Assembly (NCBI GenBank): GCA_031428975.1
Contig: JANOYR010000263.1
Location: forward strand, 1 to 64,000
DNA from: JAAFIP01 sp031428975
GTDB lineage: Bacteria; Pseudomonadota; Gammaproteobacteria; Burkholderiales; Burkholderiaceae_C
Direction: 5' to 3'
DNA length: 64,000 nt
Part shown: positions 41,519 through 49,698 of the stretch, one piece after another
Position numbering within the stretch: the first letter of the stretch is position 1
How the letters are laid out: every line of letters begins with the position of its first letter
Position numbers and translations under genes: made by a program
Notes under the pieces: generated by a model
Seen by the model: the letters and a program-made list of their open reading frames with translations, nothing else
What the model was told of the DNA's origin: nothing
Database searches by the model: none

Positions 41519-42322
41519 CTATGTGAACAGCACCAAAGCTTGCAAAGGCGCGGTTTCGGCGCGCAGGGTGCGCGGGCCTAGGCTTAAGGGGGCGAATCCT
41601 GCCGTTACAGCGGTGGATTCCTCTAGGGGGGATAGGCCACCTTCTGCGCCTGAGAGAAAGAGCACGTCGCTGGGCATTTTTGCCAGCGATTGCGCGGCAG
41701 ACAGAGCCCCCATAGCGTCTGGGCGCAGGGAGAGCACATAGCGCTGGGTTGTGGACGTCGAACCGGACGCGCCCTTTAAGGCTGCGCAGCTTGCCTGTGT
41801 GCTTGATTGCAGCGCCGCTTGCTGGCTAAGCCACGTTTTAATGTCGATGGCCGCGTCAATCTGTGGCACGCGGTTGCGCCCGCACTGCTCACTGGCGGCG
41901 GCGGCCACTTGTTGCCAATGTTGGCGCTTTTTGTCGGCGCGTTCGCCGCTTAAGCGCAGTACGCCGCGCTCGGTCATCAGCGGGGTGATGCGGGATACGC
42001 CCAGTTCGGTGGCTTTTTCTACCAAATAGTCCATGCGCTCATTGGCGGGCACGCCCAGCGCCAAATGCACGGCGCGGCTGGCTTCGCGCTCAATAGAGCT
42101 GTGGCTGAGCACCTGCACCCGCACTTCGGAGCGGCCCATGTGCGCCACTTGCGCGGTGTATTCGCCGCCCAAGCCGTCAAACAGGGTGAGCGCATGGCCC
42201 GGCTGCATGCGCAACACCTGGACGTGGCGGGCGGCAGCGGCATCTAAGGCCAATTCGGGCTGCGTTTGACCCTGGGTTGGGAGAAAAGCCAGTAAAGGCT
42301 GGGCGCTGTAAATGCGTGGCAT
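41519..42322 (-). CDS. rsmE: 16S rRNA (uracil-1498-N3) methyltransferase
   Basis: A SPOUT-fold methyltransferase that modifies U1498 in 16S rRNA. 267 residues from ATG 42322 (MPRIYSAQPLLAFLPTQ); the longer open frame upstream lies inside amgK and is not homologous. The PUA-like N-terminal domain includes HVQVLRMQPGHALTLFDGLGGEYTA. The SAM-binding knot region reads LSGAEGGLSPLEE and LSLGPRTLRAETAPLQAL. A low-complexity patch (ALKGASGSTSTTQ) lies in the middle. It begins 4 bases after amgK. Confidence 0.94.
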   Translation of the reverse strand: MPRIYSAQPLLAFLPTQGQTQPELALDAAAARHVQVLRMQPGHALTLFDGLGGEYTAQVAHMGRSEVRVQVLSHSSIEREASRAVHLALGVPANERMDYLVEKATELGVSRITPLMTERGVLRLSGERADKKRQHWQQVAAAASEQCGRNRVPQIDAAIDIKTWLSQQAALQSSTQASCAALKGASGSTSTTQRYVLSLRPDAMGALSAAQSLAKMPSDVLFLSGAEGGLSPLEESTAVTAGFAPLSLGPRTLRAETAPLQALVLFT

Positions 42323-42326
42323 AGGA

Positions 42327-43532
42327 TCACATGCGCCCATACGCAAAACCGATCTGAGGGCTGGTGCCTTCGATGGTATCGATGAGTTTTTCAAGCATGC
42401 CCAGCTCGCGGTAGCGGTTGGCGGCGTGGCGTATGTAGGCGATAAAGCGGGGTGTATCGGCCAAATACTTGGGTTTGCCGTCACGCAGGGTGAGCCTTGC
42501 AAAAATGCCTGCTACCTTAAGGTGGCGCTGCAAACCCATCCATTCCACCGCGCGATAAAAAGCGCCAAAGTCTTCGCTCCAGCCGTCAAAATCCAAGAGG
42601 CCCGCCTTGCGCGCCCGCTCCCAGTAGCGCACCGTCACTTCAATGACGAACTCCTCGTCCCAGCTCCAAAAGGCATCGCGCATCAGGCTGGCAATGTCGT
42701 AAGTGACGGGGCCGTAGACGGCATCTTGAAAATCTAGAATACCAAGCTTTTGATCGTCCCTCGCGGCAAGCGCGGGGATGCCGAGCGCCGACAGGCCGCC
42801 CTTAGGCGCGAGAGCCCCCTCGGGGGGCAGCGCAGCACGCGAAGCGGCAAGCGTGGGGGCTATATCCCCCCCCACCATCATGTTTCTGGGCATATAGTCG
42901 CGGTGCACATAGACCTGCGGCGCGTGCAGGTTACGCACAACAATTAAATCAGCGGCCTGCTTCCACACCAGAGTTTGCTCGTCGCTCAAGGCCAGTTGGC
43001 GGTGCTTGGCCACATACCAGTCTGGGAAAAGCGCTATTTCGCGCTGCAGCAATGTGGCATCATAAGTCGGTAACACACCCGGTTTGGAGGCCAGTTGCCA
43101 CTGCACCAAGGTGTCGCAGGCTTCTACAAAGCGTGGCAAATTAGCGTAATGATTGTCACGGTTGATGGTGTCTAGCAGGGTTTGGTTGCCCAAATCGCTC
43201 AGCAGCATGAAGCCCTGCACCTCTTGCCATGCCAATACCTGCGGCGCGTGGATGCCCGCGGCCTGCATCAGGCTGGCCACTTGGACAAAAGGCTTGCAGT
43301 CTTCTTTGTCGGGTGGAGCATCCATCACAATACAGCTGCTGCCAACCAATGTGTTCACCCGCAAATAACGGCGAAAACTGGCATCAGCGCTGGCGATACA
43401 CAGGCTTTGCGGCACTAAGCCGTGGCTTTCGCTTATCTTGGCAAACCATGCCTCAAAGCAAGCTTCGCGTTGTGGGTCTGCCCAAAGAACAGGCAATACG
43501 GGGGCAGTGGATAAGTGGATGGATTGATTCAT
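42327..43532 (-). CDS. amgK: anomeric sugar kinase of cell-wall recycling (AmgK-like) with an in-frame insertion
   Basis: A phosphotransferase-fold kinase that in pseudomonads phosphorylates N-acetylmuramate in peptidoglycan recycling. About 401 residues from ATG 43532. The catalytic loop VHRDYMPRNMMV and metal-binding ILDFQDAVYGPVTYDIASLMRDAF are both present, near residues 220 and 275. In relatives these two motifs are only a few residues apart; here they are separated by about 40 extra Ala/Pro/Gly-rich residues from a GC-rich repeat-like stretch (42752-42870), so activity is uncertain. No murU partner follows; rsmE does. It is divergent from lptD with a gap of only 48 bases, the position amgK usually has. 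Confidence 0.88.
   Translation of the reverse strand: MNQSIHLSTAPVLPVLWADPQREACFEAWFAKISESHGLVPQSLCIASADASFRRYLRVNTLVGSSCIVMDAPPDKEDCKPFVQVASLMQAAGIHAPQVLAWQEVQGFMLLSDLGNQTLLDTINRDNHYANLPRFVEACDTLVQWQLASKPGVLPTYDATLLQREIALFPDWYVAKHRQLALSDEQTLVWKQAADLIVVRNLHAPQVYVHRDYMPRNMMVGGDIAPTLAASRAALPPEGALAPKGGLSALGIPALAARDDQKLGILDFQDAVYGPVTYDIASLMRDAFWSWDEEFVIEVTVRYWERARKAGLLDFDGWSEDFGAFYRAVEWMGLQRHLKVAGIFARLTLRDGKPKYLADTPRFIAYIRHAANRYRELGMLEKLIDTIEGTSPQIGFAYGRM
42752..42870 (-). repeat. GC-rich palindromic element translated within amgK
   Basis: About 120 bases encode the extra residues between the two catalytic motifs of AmgK. On the minus strand the stretch includes GCTTGCCGCTTCGCGTGCTG, a hairpin GCCCCC-CGA-GGGGGC (about 42812-42828) and a further GC-rich inverted portion. 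Its base composition differs from the flanking codons. It resembles GC-rich intergenic repeats that I associate with Comamonadaceae genomes. It keeps the reading frame. Confidence 0.55.
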
Positions 43533-43580
43533 GGATAATCCCATTGTATAAAGCTCTGGCACAAGCCAGAGATTGATTTT

Positions 43581-46016
43581 TTGAATGCTGATTCTTTGAG
43601 CCCGCTGTTACTAGTGTGCAAGCCCCTTTTGAACTGCCGACACCCTGCCCCTTATTGCGCCTTGCCAACTCCAGTGGCTTGGGCGGCGCTGTGTGCCTGT
43701 TTGTTGCTTGCGCAAGGCAAGGCGTTTGCGCAAGAGGCAGCTCAGCCAGAAGCACCCGTCAAACTCAAACCAACTGCCATGCTCCAAGAGCTGCTTTCAG
43801 AGGAGACGCGTCGTCATGCCCCAACCTTTATTTTGGGCGACCGCCTCTCTGGCCGCACCGATTTGGAGACCACGATCGAGGGCAATGCGGTGCTGCGCCG
43901 CGCAGGGACGGTGTTGCGTGCAGACCGCATCGACTACTACCAGCCCGATGATCTGCTCAAGGCCCGTGGCAATGTACACCTCAACCGTTTAGGCAATGTT
44001 TACGAAGGGCCTCAGGCGCAAATCAAAGTGGACGCAATGGAGGGCTTCATCTTAGAGCCCACTTATAAATTTGCCCGCACCCAAGGCCATGGGCAGGCCG
44101 ACAGGATTGACTTTGTAGACGAACAGCGCTCTGTAGCACGCAATGTGCGCTACACCACTTGTGAGCGCAAACCTGGGCCCAGTTGGTTGCCAGACTGGAT
44201 GGTGCAAGCTTCGCAGGTCAAATTTGACACGGAAAGCCAAGTTGGCGAGGCCAGTGGCGTGGTGTTGCGCTTCAAAGATGTGCCCATTTTGGCGGCCCCC
44301 TACATTACTTTTCCGCTCAGTGATGCACGTAAATCGGGTTGGCTGCCCGCCACGCTCAACATTGACAACACCAGCGGCTTGGAAGTGGCCATGCCCTATT
44401 TCTGGAACATTGCCCCCAACCGCGATGCAACTGTCACCCCTAGCTTACTAACCAAGCGCGGCATCAATGTCAGCAGCGAGTTTCGCTATTTAGAGCCCAA
44501 TTACACGGGGACTTTGCGGGTTGACTATATGCCCAACGACCGTTTAACCGGTGGCCAGCGCTGGGGCATTGCCAGCAACCATACAGGCGGGCTGAGCACG
44601 CCTTGGGGCAGCGTCAGCAGCCGCGCCAGCATCAACAGGGTAGGCGACAATGATTATTGGAGCGATTTTCCGCGCAGCATCAGCACCCTCACCCAGCGCC
44701 AGTTGCCCACCGAGCTAGGCATGGCATGGGGATTGGGCGCATGGAGCGCCGATGCCAGAGTGCTGCGTTACCAAACCTTGCAATCGGCAAGCTCCCCTAT
44801 CGTTCCCGCGTATGACAGGCTTCCCCAGCTAACTGCCCGGTACACACAGCCCAATGTGCAAGGCTTTAACCTAGGCTTAGAGCTCGATACCACCCATTTC
44901 GTGAGCGATGCCGCACTGACGGGGCAGCCCAATGCGCGGCGCAGTTATGGTTTGGCCAGCATGAGCAGGCCATGGGTTGCGCCAGGCTGGTTTGTGACGC
45001 CAAAGCTGCAATTGCATACCAGTGCATACCAGTTTGACTCCGGTTTAACCGCCGCCAATGCGCTGGGCGTGACTGGGCTAGGGCGCAGCGTGCCCACTGC
45101 AAGTTTGGACAGTGGCCTCATTTTTGAACGCAACACCAACTATTTTGGCCGTAGCTTTTTGCAAACACTCGAGCCGCGTGCTTTCTACGTCTACACCCCG
45201 TTTCGCGACCAAAGCGCCATTCCGGTCTACGACACGGGCGCTAAAGACTTCAATTTCGCCTCTATTTACACTGAAAATGCTTTTTCGGGCAACGACCGAA
45301 TCTCCGACAACAATCTGCTCACGCTTGGGATCACCTCGCGCCTTCTAGACCCCGACTCGGGTGCTGAGGTGTTGCGCGCCAGCTATGCCCAGCGTTTGCG
45401 CTTCAAAGACCAAAATGTCACCCTGCCCGGCGGGGTGGCCGACAAAGACCGCCTGTCTGACATGCTTTTTGGTGCCACCGTGAACTGGAGTTCTCAGTGG
45501 GCCAGTGACTCCACGGTGCAGTACAACCCAAAAACCCGACAATCTGAACGCGCCACCATGAGCGCGCGTTATACGCCTACCAATTACCGGGTGCTCAGCG
45601 CTACCTACCGCTTCCAGCGTGGCGTGAGCAAGCAGCTCGATTTGGGATGGCAGTGGCCGTTGAACGACTTGTGGGGTGACAAAGACATGCCCAGCGCACA
45701 AGGTCAGGGCTTGGGCGAAGGCCGTTGGTACGGAGTTGGGCGGCTCAATTTCAATCTAGAAGATCGTAAAATCGTAGACTTGGTGGCAGGATTTGAGTAC
45801 GATGCGGGCTGTTGGCTAGGACGTGTAGTGGTCGAGCGCTTGCAAACGACCAGTGCATCTGCCAATAAAAAGATTTCATTTCAGTTAGAGTTTTCAGGAT
45901 TTTCTCGGTTGAGCGTGGGCAGCAATCCGCTGCGCAGCTTGCAGCAAAACGTACCTCGGTACCAGTTGCTGCGCGAGAAAATCACGGCACCAAGCCGTTT
46001 TTCGAATTATGAATAA
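43581..46016 (+). CDS. lptD: LPS-assembly outer-membrane protein LptD
   Basis: Outer-membrane beta-barrel that inserts lipopolysaccharide into the outer leaflet with LptE. About 811 residues if TTG 43581 is used; GTG 43614 is an alternative and no in-frame ATG precedes the signal peptide (hydrophobic core VAWAALCACLLLAQGKAFA, cleavage before QEA). The N-terminal OstA-like domain (GDRLSGRTDLETTIEGNAVLRRAGTVLRADRIDYYQPDDLLKARGNV) is followed by the large LptD barrel. The mature part has only two cysteines, Cys194 and Cys744, which could form the one interdomain disulphide needed; E. coli has four. It is first in lptD-surA-rsmA and divergent from amgK. Confidence 0.94.
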   Translation: MNADSLSPLLLVCKPLLNCRHPAPYCALPTPVAWAALCACLLLAQGKAFAQEAAQPEAPVKLKPTAMLQELLSEETRRHAPTFILGDRLSGRTDLETTIEGNAVLRRAGTVLRADRIDYYQPDDLLKARGNVHLNRLGNVYEGPQAQIKVDAMEGFILEPTYKFARTQGHGQADRIDFVDEQRSVARNVRYTTCERKPGPSWLPDWMVQASQVKFDTESQVGEASGVVLRFKDVPILAAPYITFPLSDARKSGWLPATLNIDNTSGLEVAMPYFWNIAPNRDATVTPSLLTKRGINVSSEFRYLEPNYTGTLRVDYMPNDRLTGGQRWGIASNHTGGLSTPWGSVSSRASINRVGDNDYWSDFPRSISTLTQRQLPTELGMAWGLGAWSADARVLRYQTLQSASSPIVPAYDRLPQLTARYTQPNVQGFNLGLELDTTHFVSDAALTGQPNARRSYGLASMSRPWVAPGWFVTPKLQLHTSAYQFDSGLTAANALGVTGLGRSVPTASLDSGLIFERNTNYFGRSFLQTLEPRAFYVYTPFRDQSAIPVYDTGAKDFNFASIYTENAFSGNDRISDNNLLTLGITSRLLDPDSGAEVLRASYAQRLRFKDQNVTLPGGVADKDRLSDMLFGATVNWSSQWASDSTVQYNPKTRQSERATMSARYTPTNYRVLSATYRFQRGVSKQLDLGWQWPLNDLWGDKDMPSAQGQGLGEGRWYGVGRLNFNLEDRKIVDLVAGFEYDAGCWLGRVVVERLQTTSASANKKISFQLEFSGFSRLSVGSNPLRSLQQNVPRYQLLREKITAPSRFSNYE

Positions 46017-46034
46017 GACCAAAATGGGTTGTGT

Positions 46035-47420
46035 ATGCGAGCTTTGATCGATAAAAATAAACCTTTGCAAGCAATGGGTGCCATCGCAAGTGCGGTGCTG
46101 CTTTACGCTGCTTGCGCGGCGTCTGGCTGGGCGCAGTTGCGCCCAAGCACTACTTTGTCAGTTGCCAATATACCGGGGCAGAACACACAGCGTGCCGCTG
46201 ATTTCATTGTTGCCATTGTTAACTCAGAGCCAGTAACCAACAGTGAAGTGCGTACACGGGTGCTGCGCTTTGAGCAGCAACAAAGCCAAAGAGGAGGCGC
46301 TCTTCCTGAGCGTACTGAACTTTTCAAACAAGTGCTAGATCGTCTCATCAGCGAGCGTGCCCAACTCCAGCATGGCCGCGACACTGGCGTAAAGGTGGAT
46401 GAATCCGCAGTTGACCAGGGCGTGCAAAACGTCGCCCGTCAAAACCAAATCAGTGTTGACGAATTGCGCAAACGCCTGACCGAAGAAGGCGGCTCTTGGC
46501 TGCAATTTCGCTCGGACATACGCGACGAACTACTGCTGGCGCGCACCCGCGAGCGCGAGGTGGACAGTCGCATTGCCATTTCTGAGGCCGATTTGGACAG
46601 ATTTATCAAAGAGAGGGTCGACAACCTTGACCCCAATGCTGTAGATCTCAACCTGTCGCAAATTTTGATTGAAGTGCCAGAAAGCGCGACACCCGTGCAG
46701 GTGGCCGCTTTGCTAGCAAGGGCGCAGCGTGTATCAGAGCGCGCCAACAAAGGCGAGGATTTTGCCGCTCTCGCCCGTGAATACTCCGATTCTGGCGACA
46801 AAGCCAATGGTGGAGCATTGGGCATGCGCCCAGCGGATCGCCATGCACCGATTTTCGTTCAGGCCACAGCCAATGCTAAAAGTGGTGCCATCGTCGGTCC
46901 TGTGCGCTCCGATGCTGGTTTTCACATCCTCAAAGTGGTTGAAAAAAAGCAAGCGGGTCTGCCTGTGCTCATGGTGCAACAAAGCCGCGCACGCCATGTG
47001 CTTTTGCGCCCAACCGCCCAACTCAGCGACAGTGCCGCGCGTGACCAGTTGCTAGCTGTTAAAGCGGATATTGCAACTGGAAAAACCAGCTTCGAGGCTG
47101 CATCCAAGGCCATCAGCCAAGATGGTTCGGCAAAAGATGGGGGTGAATTGGGATGGGCCAGCCCCGGGCAGTTTGTGCCCGAATTTGAAGAGGTGATGAA
47201 TAGTCTCAACCCTGGTCAAATCTCCGAGCCCTTCCAATCTCGATTTGGCATGCATCTGATGCAACTCGTAGAGCGGCGTGAAAATGCCATGTCGGATCGC
47301 GAGCAACGCGAACAGGCGCGGGCGAATTTGCGCGAGAAGAAGCAAGAAGAAGCGCTGGAAATTTGGGTGCAAGACGTGCGCGCACGCGCCTATGTTGAGT
47401 TACGTGACCCACCGTTATGA
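46035..47420 (+). CDS. surA: periplasmic chaperone and peptidyl-prolyl isomerase SurA
   Basis: Outer-membrane-protein chaperone. 461 residues from ATG 46035; a TTG 6 bases earlier is also in frame. The signal peptide (AIASAVLLYAACAASGWA) is followed by the SurA N-terminal chaperone domain (IVAIVNSEPVTNSEVRTRVLRFEQQ). Two parvulin domains follow, recognisable at LNLSQILIEVPESATPVQV...LGMRPADRHAPIF and at ARHVLLRPTAQLSD...DGGELGWASPGQFVPEFEEVMNSLNPGQIS. The gene is 18 bases after lptD, whose folding depends on SurA. The pdxA gene that often follows is absent; rsmA comes next. Confidence 0.95.
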   Translation: MRALIDKNKPLQAMGAIASAVLLYAACAASGWAQLRPSTTLSVANIPGQNTQRAADFIVAIVNSEPVTNSEVRTRVLRFEQQQSQRGGALPERTELFKQVLDRLISERAQLQHGRDTGVKVDESAVDQGVQNVARQNQISVDELRKRLTEEGGSWLQFRSDIRDELLLARTREREVDSRIAISEADLDRFIKERVDNLDPNAVDLNLSQILIEVPESATPVQVAALLARAQRVSERANKGEDFAALAREYSDSGDKANGGALGMRPADRHAPIFVQATANAKSGAIVGPVRSDAGFHILKVVEKKQAGLPVLMVQQSRARHVLLRPTAQLSDSAARDQLLAVKADIATGKTSFEAASKAISQDGSAKDGGELGWASPGQFVPEFEEVMNSLNPGQISEPFQSRFGMHLMQLVERRENAMSDREQREQARANLREKKQEEALEIWVQDVRARAYVELRDPPL

Positions 47421-47463
47421 AGCCGCACCACATGCAATCGCTTGACACCTGCGCTTTAGGGGC

Positions 47464-48285
47464 ATGAGGCACATTCCGCGTAAGCGCTTCGGCCAGCATT
47501 TCCTGACCGACCAAAGCATCATCGCTGCTATTGTTGAAGCCATAGCACCCCAGCCACTGGATGCCATGGTGGAAATTGGTCCGGGTTTGGCGGCACTTAC
47601 CCAACCTTTGGTCGAGCGCTTGGGCGACCTCACAGTCATCGAGCTAGACCGTGATTTGGCGGCAAAGCTGCGCAGCCATCCGCTGCTTCAGGTGGTTGAA
47701 AATGATGTGTTGAGAGTTGATTTTCAAGAGATTTTGACCAATGTCATTGCCAGAAGGTCATTGGTTGCTATTGAAAACATAGCATCTATGGCGCAATCCA
47801 AGACGACAAAAAAACTGCGTATTGTCGGGAATTTACCCTACAACATCTCCACCCCTATCTTGTTTCACCTTTTAGCGGTGGCCTCGATTGTGCAAGACCA
47901 GCACTTCATGCTGCAAAAAGAGGTGATTGACCGCATGGTGGCCCAGCCCAGTACCAGTGATTATGGGCGGCTCTCGGTCATGTTGCAATGGCGTTATGAG
48001 ATGGCCAATATTCTATTTGTGCCGCCTGATAGCTTTGACCCACCACCGCGCGTTGACAGCGCTATCGTGCGCATGATTCCCCATGCGTCGCCTGCGACGG
48101 TGAAGTTTGCATTGCTAGAGGAGTTGGTTAAAGTTGCATTCAGCCAACGCAGAAAAATGCTGCGCAACACATTGGGCCGCTGGCTCGACGAGCATGCTTA
48201 CGCAGGTCGTTTTGATGTTGCACGTCGCGCCGAAGAGGTGTCCTCGGCGGAGTTTGTAGCTCTGGCACAGAGCTTAGAAGATTGA
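47464..48285 (+). CDS. rsmA: 16S rRNA dimethyladenosine transferase
   Basis: Dimethylates A1518/A1519 of 16S rRNA. 273 residues: start KRFGQHFLTDQSII, SAM motif I MVEIGPGLAALTQPLVER, then IELDRDLAAKL and the catalytic IVGNLPYNISTPILFHLL. Between VDFQE and LRIVGNLPYN there are about 24 residues instead of the usual handful; much of it (LTNVIARRSLVAIENIAS) is encoded by dispersed repeat copy F (47736-47783). The C-terminal domain ends normally in VSSAEFVALAQSL. Confidence 0.95.
   Translation: MRHIPRKRFGQHFLTDQSIIAAIVEAIAPQPLDAMVEIGPGLAALTQPLVERLGDLTVIELDRDLAAKLRSHPLLQVVENDVLRVDFQEILTNVIARRSLVAIENIASMAQSKTTKKLRIVGNLPYNISTPILFHLLAVASIVQDQHFMLQKEVIDRMVAQPSTSDYGRLSVMLQWRYEMANILFVPPDSFDPPPRVDSAIVRMIPHASPATVKFALLEELVKVAFSQRRKMLRNTLGRWLDEHAYAGRFDVARRAEEVSSAEFVALAQSLED
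47736..47783 (+). repeat. dispersed hairpin repeat, copy F (inside rsmA)
   Basis: TGACCAATGTCA (47736-47747) matches the left end of copy E. The perfect-stem hairpin core GCTATTGAAAACATAGC follows at 47767-47783. The order flank-then-core on the plus strand is the same as in copy E. It is translated in frame as part of an enlarged RsmA loop just before the N-L-P-Y active-site motif. Confidence 0.6.
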
Positions 48286-48351
48286 GTTGACCTTAGAAGG
48301 GGTGCAGCGCCTCAAGCGCAAAAACCCTTCAAAAAGTGCAAATACAAAAAA

Positions 48352-48906
48352 TCAGGCCGCTGCCAACCAATAGCCTGCATTGAAGGGGCTGGACATGCGC
48401 AGCGCAAGAGGCGATACGTCTACCAGTTTGTCAGTGGGCATTTTTTCGGGGGGGGGAGCACCCTCCACCAACTCTACGGCCGGTACAACCGCGCCCTCGG
48501 AAGCGCGGGCTACTGCAAATGAATAAAAGCAACGAAATGGCACTTTGCGGTCACCCCAATAATCGGACGCATCACGGAAGATGTCCAGCAATTGCTCGCG
48601 GGTTTCTTTGTCAAATTTTGCATGCGCGGGGATGTGCTCTAGCACCACGATGAAACCAGGCTGTGGGCCTGATTTGTGCAGTGGATCGGTCATGCAGTCA
48701 TACAGCGCGTCAAAGTTTTTGCCAAAATGCGTGGGGAAAGTAAATTGCCCGGCAATTGTGTCAAGCAACTCTTGCTTGGATTGTGCATCGCCTAAATTAG
48801 CGTACAAAAAGTGGTGACCCAGCGCGGTGGCCGCGGCTTGCAAATCGCTGACCCGGTGGGCACGAATTGACTGCACAATATTGGATTTCACGGTACGAAG
48901 TGGCAT
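48352..48906 (-). CDS. barstar-family RNase inhibitor (extended)
   Basis: 184 residues. The central part LLDTIAGQFTFPTHFGKNFDALYDCMTDP matches the barstar signature (F-P-x-x-F-G-x-N-x-D-A-x-x-D). Barstar itself is only about 90 residues, so this version has a ~40-residue N-terminal and a long C-terminal extension (EGAVVPAVELVEGAPPPEKMPTDKLV...). It has no signal peptide and should stay in the cytoplasm to neutralise the RNase encoded upstream on the same strand. A run of nine C in the coding strand (48448-48456, PPP codons) is a possible slippage site. Confidence 0.85.
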   Translation of the reverse strand: MPLRTVKSNIVQSIRAHRVSDLQAAATALGHHFLYANLGDAQSKQELLDTIAGQFTFPTHFGKNFDALYDCMTDPLHKSGPQPGFIVVLEHIPAHAKFDKETREQLLDIFRDASDYWGDRKVPFRCFYSFAVARASEGAVVPAVELVEGAPPPEKMPTDKLVDVSPLALRMSSPFNAGYWLAAA

Positions 48907-49017
48907 GTTGCGCTCCGTTTCTCTCTTAAAAATATAACAAACAATTAACTTTTCAGGGTTTGCTGACTACTTGGCAGGCTGTATCACACAGTTTGCCAAG
49001 TGGCTTGACTCTTAGAA

Positions 49018-49434
49018 CTATGGCGCGATTCGTTTAAAGCTCGCGTAATGGTCGTCTGAGTAATAGCAAGCCTCGGGTGCGCTGGGTTTGAGTCCACCAC
49101 ACACAATTCTTTTGGCACCACGGTTGCGTGCATACGGCGTTTTCACTGTGTATTCACGGTAGAAACCGCGTTTTTCGGCAGGCAATATTCGCTCTCGGTT
49201 GCCAAAAACAGTGCCGTCTTTGTCGTAAGCGAAAGGCCCACCTTTAAGTATTTGTTCGTAGGTTTCTTTGCCTTGCTTGGGCAAGTCAGACAAAGCGACC
49301 GTAGTTTGCCCGCCAACCAGAACGGACGGGGGTGTTTTGGCTTGCACCAAACTAGGGCAAGTCACGCATACCAAACAGGCAAGCGTGACTGCGCTTGCAG
49401 CCACAAAACGTGACATAAAACTGTTAAAAACCAT
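49018..49434 (-). CDS. secreted guanyl-specific ribonuclease (barnase/RNase Sa-like)
   Basis: About 138 residues from ATG 49434; ATGs at 49452 and 49416 are alternatives. A signal peptide (FVAASAVTLACLVCVTCPSLVQA) precedes a small RNase domain: GTVFGNRERILPAEKRGFYREYTVKTPYARNRGAKRIVCGG...YYSDDHYASFKRI. The barnase-type catalytic set is visible: Glu in YREYTV, Arg in AKRIVCG and His in DDHYASF. Extra cysteines resemble RNase Sa. It is exported, so it may act on external RNA for nutrition or against other cells. Its inhibitor gene lies 111 bases downstream. Confidence 0.88.
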   Translation of the reverse strand: MVFNSFMSRFVAASAVTLACLVCVTCPSLVQAKTPPSVLVGGQTTVALSDLPKQGKETYEQILKGGPFAYDKDGTVFGNRERILPAEKRGFYREYTVKTPYARNRGAKRIVCGGLKPSAPEACYYSDDHYASFKRIAP

Positions 49435-49488
49435 GTGTTTGCCTAGCGCCATAGCGCGATCTGTTCAAAAAGTGCTTATGCGGTGAAA

Positions 49489-49522
49489 CTGATCTTGGCA
49501 TGGTTTGCCGCACCAAGATCAG
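49489..49522. terminator. hairpin between the malic enzyme and RNase genes
   Basis: CTGATCTTGG (49489-49498) and CCAAGATCAG (49513-49522) form a perfect 10-base inverted repeat around 14 bases. No T-run follows on either strand. It may be a terminator-like or mRNA-stabilising hairpin after the malic enzyme gene, 177 bases from its stop, or a regulatory site ahead of the RNase gene. Apart from this I see nothing in the 264 bases between the two genes. Confidence 0.4.
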
Positions 49523-49698
49523 GGTTAACCCGCAAATTTAAGCCCTCAAGTGTGCCTGAAAACACCATTTAAAGCAAGCTTCTTTTGCAGATACCGTGGT
49601 GGCGGTGTGGCCAAATCAGCGCATCCTGCAAAAATAAGTGAGCGCACGCTTGCGCATTTAAGACATTTAACTCTAGAAAAATGATTTTTCGCTAGGCG

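Noticed and set aside
48296..48330. Bidirectional terminator between rsmA and the barstar-like gene (GAAGGGGT ... ACCCTTC).
   Set aside because: The stem needs a bulge and the loop is long, so I did not list it.
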